Shown here: positions 43,621 to 43,767 of the stretch, piece by piece | Position numbering within the stretch: the stretch's first letter is position 1 | How the letters are laid out: the number at the start of each line of letters is the position of its first letter | Origin: Lachnospiraceae bacterium | GTDB lineage: Bacteria; Bacillota; Clostridia; Lachnospirales; Lachnospiraceae | Assembly: GCA_029012365.1 (NCBI GenBank) | Contig: JAQXLY010000015.1 | Location: 1 to 43,767 of the forward strand | Direction of reading: 5' to 3' | Length of the DNA stretch: 43,767 nt | Made by a program: the position numbers and the translations under genes | The notes under the pieces: model-generated | Databases searched by the model: none | Told to the model about the DNA's origin: nothing | What the model saw: the letters and a program-made list of their open reading frames with translations, nothing else

Positions 43621-43767
43621 TTAACCCGACTTTTTGACAGGCAGTGTATCAACAATGATTTCTTCCGATACATCAATGTCATCGAGATTATATTTCCAAT
43701 GGAACACAATCGGTTCTTCGTTTATTTCTGCAAAATATCTGTAGATACGATTAGTAAGTTCCTCCTT
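43621..43767 (-). CDS. Unidentified protein, C-terminal end only (partial)
   Basis: An open minus-strand frame enters from the right edge and stops at TAA 43621-43623. The 48 visible residues include NRIYRYFAEINEEPIVFHW and end TLPVKKSG. I do not recognise the family. The next gene is convergent (Uma2), which is consistent with a real gene end. Confidence 0.6.
   Translation of the reverse strand, partial: KEELTNRIYRYFAEINEEPIVFHWKYNLDDIDVSEEIIVDTLPVKKSG

Overview
The window reads as chromosome of an anaerobic, low-to-mid GC Firmicute, most likely a Lachnospiraceae member (Roseburia/Butyrivibrio-like). The basis is the F1Fo ATP synthase operon type, the MecA adaptor, reverse-organised housekeeping genes (rubrerythrin, RpiB, Sua5, CwlD), strong AAGGAGG ribosome binding sites, and a large intracellular xylan-utilisation locus with CUT1 ABC transporters that lack their own ATPase. 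Species cannot be fixed from sequence alone. I saw no rRNA, tRNA or CRISPR array.

Region 1 (1-6103, minus strand): ATP synthase operon atpZ-like, atpI-like, atpB, atpE, atpF, atpH, atpA, atpG, atpD. AtpD runs off the left edge before its P-loop. The c subunit carries a Na+-type ligand set.

Region 2 (6319-15844): housekeeping and regulatory genes. These are a DUF402 protein (+), rubrerythrin, rpiB, Sua5/YwlC, a CwlD-type amidase and a membrane-anchored GH18 protein (all -), then a Ser/Thr kinase fused to a degenerate ParA/MinD-like domain (-), mecA (+) and a methyl-accepting chemotaxis protein (-).

Region 3 (15933-41723): a xylan/glucuronoxylan locus in three transcription blocks. (a) A large minus-strand block starts at 32751: a 972-aa anchored solute-binding protein, two permeases, an NHL-propeller/TPR membrane protein, a YIP1 membrane protein, a DUF5696 lipoprotein and two more permeases. 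It is followed by a second solute-binding lipoprotein with its own promoter, a GH10-like lipoprotein that has lost its catalytic residues, and a cytoplasmic GH3 beta-xylosidase. (b) A divergent AraC-type regulator (+) shares an overlapping face-to-face promoter region with block (a). (c) A minus-strand intracellular operon holds GH67 alpha-glucuronidase, UxuA mannonate dehydratase, GH43 and an APH-fold kinase; a GH51 arabinofuranosidase (+) diverges from it. Inferred flow: oligosaccharides are captured at the surface, imported by the CUT1 permeases (powered by an ATPase encoded elsewhere), and cut in the cytoplasm by GH67, GH43, GH51 and GH3. Glucuronate enters the UxuA route to KDG. No active secreted xylanase is present here, which suggests scavenging of oligosaccharides or reliance on enzymes encoded elsewhere.

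Region 4 (41724-43767): a worn intergenic region with a GH51 terminator, a truncated IS1380-like transposase start, a small XRE-type HTH gene, a Uma2-family nuclease gene with terminator, and the C-terminal end of an unidentified minus-strand gene.

The strongest candidate for an undescribed system is the giant SBP / NHL-TPR / YIP1 / DUF5696 / four-permease block with its long structured leader, together with the catalytically dead GH10 lipoprotein beside it.
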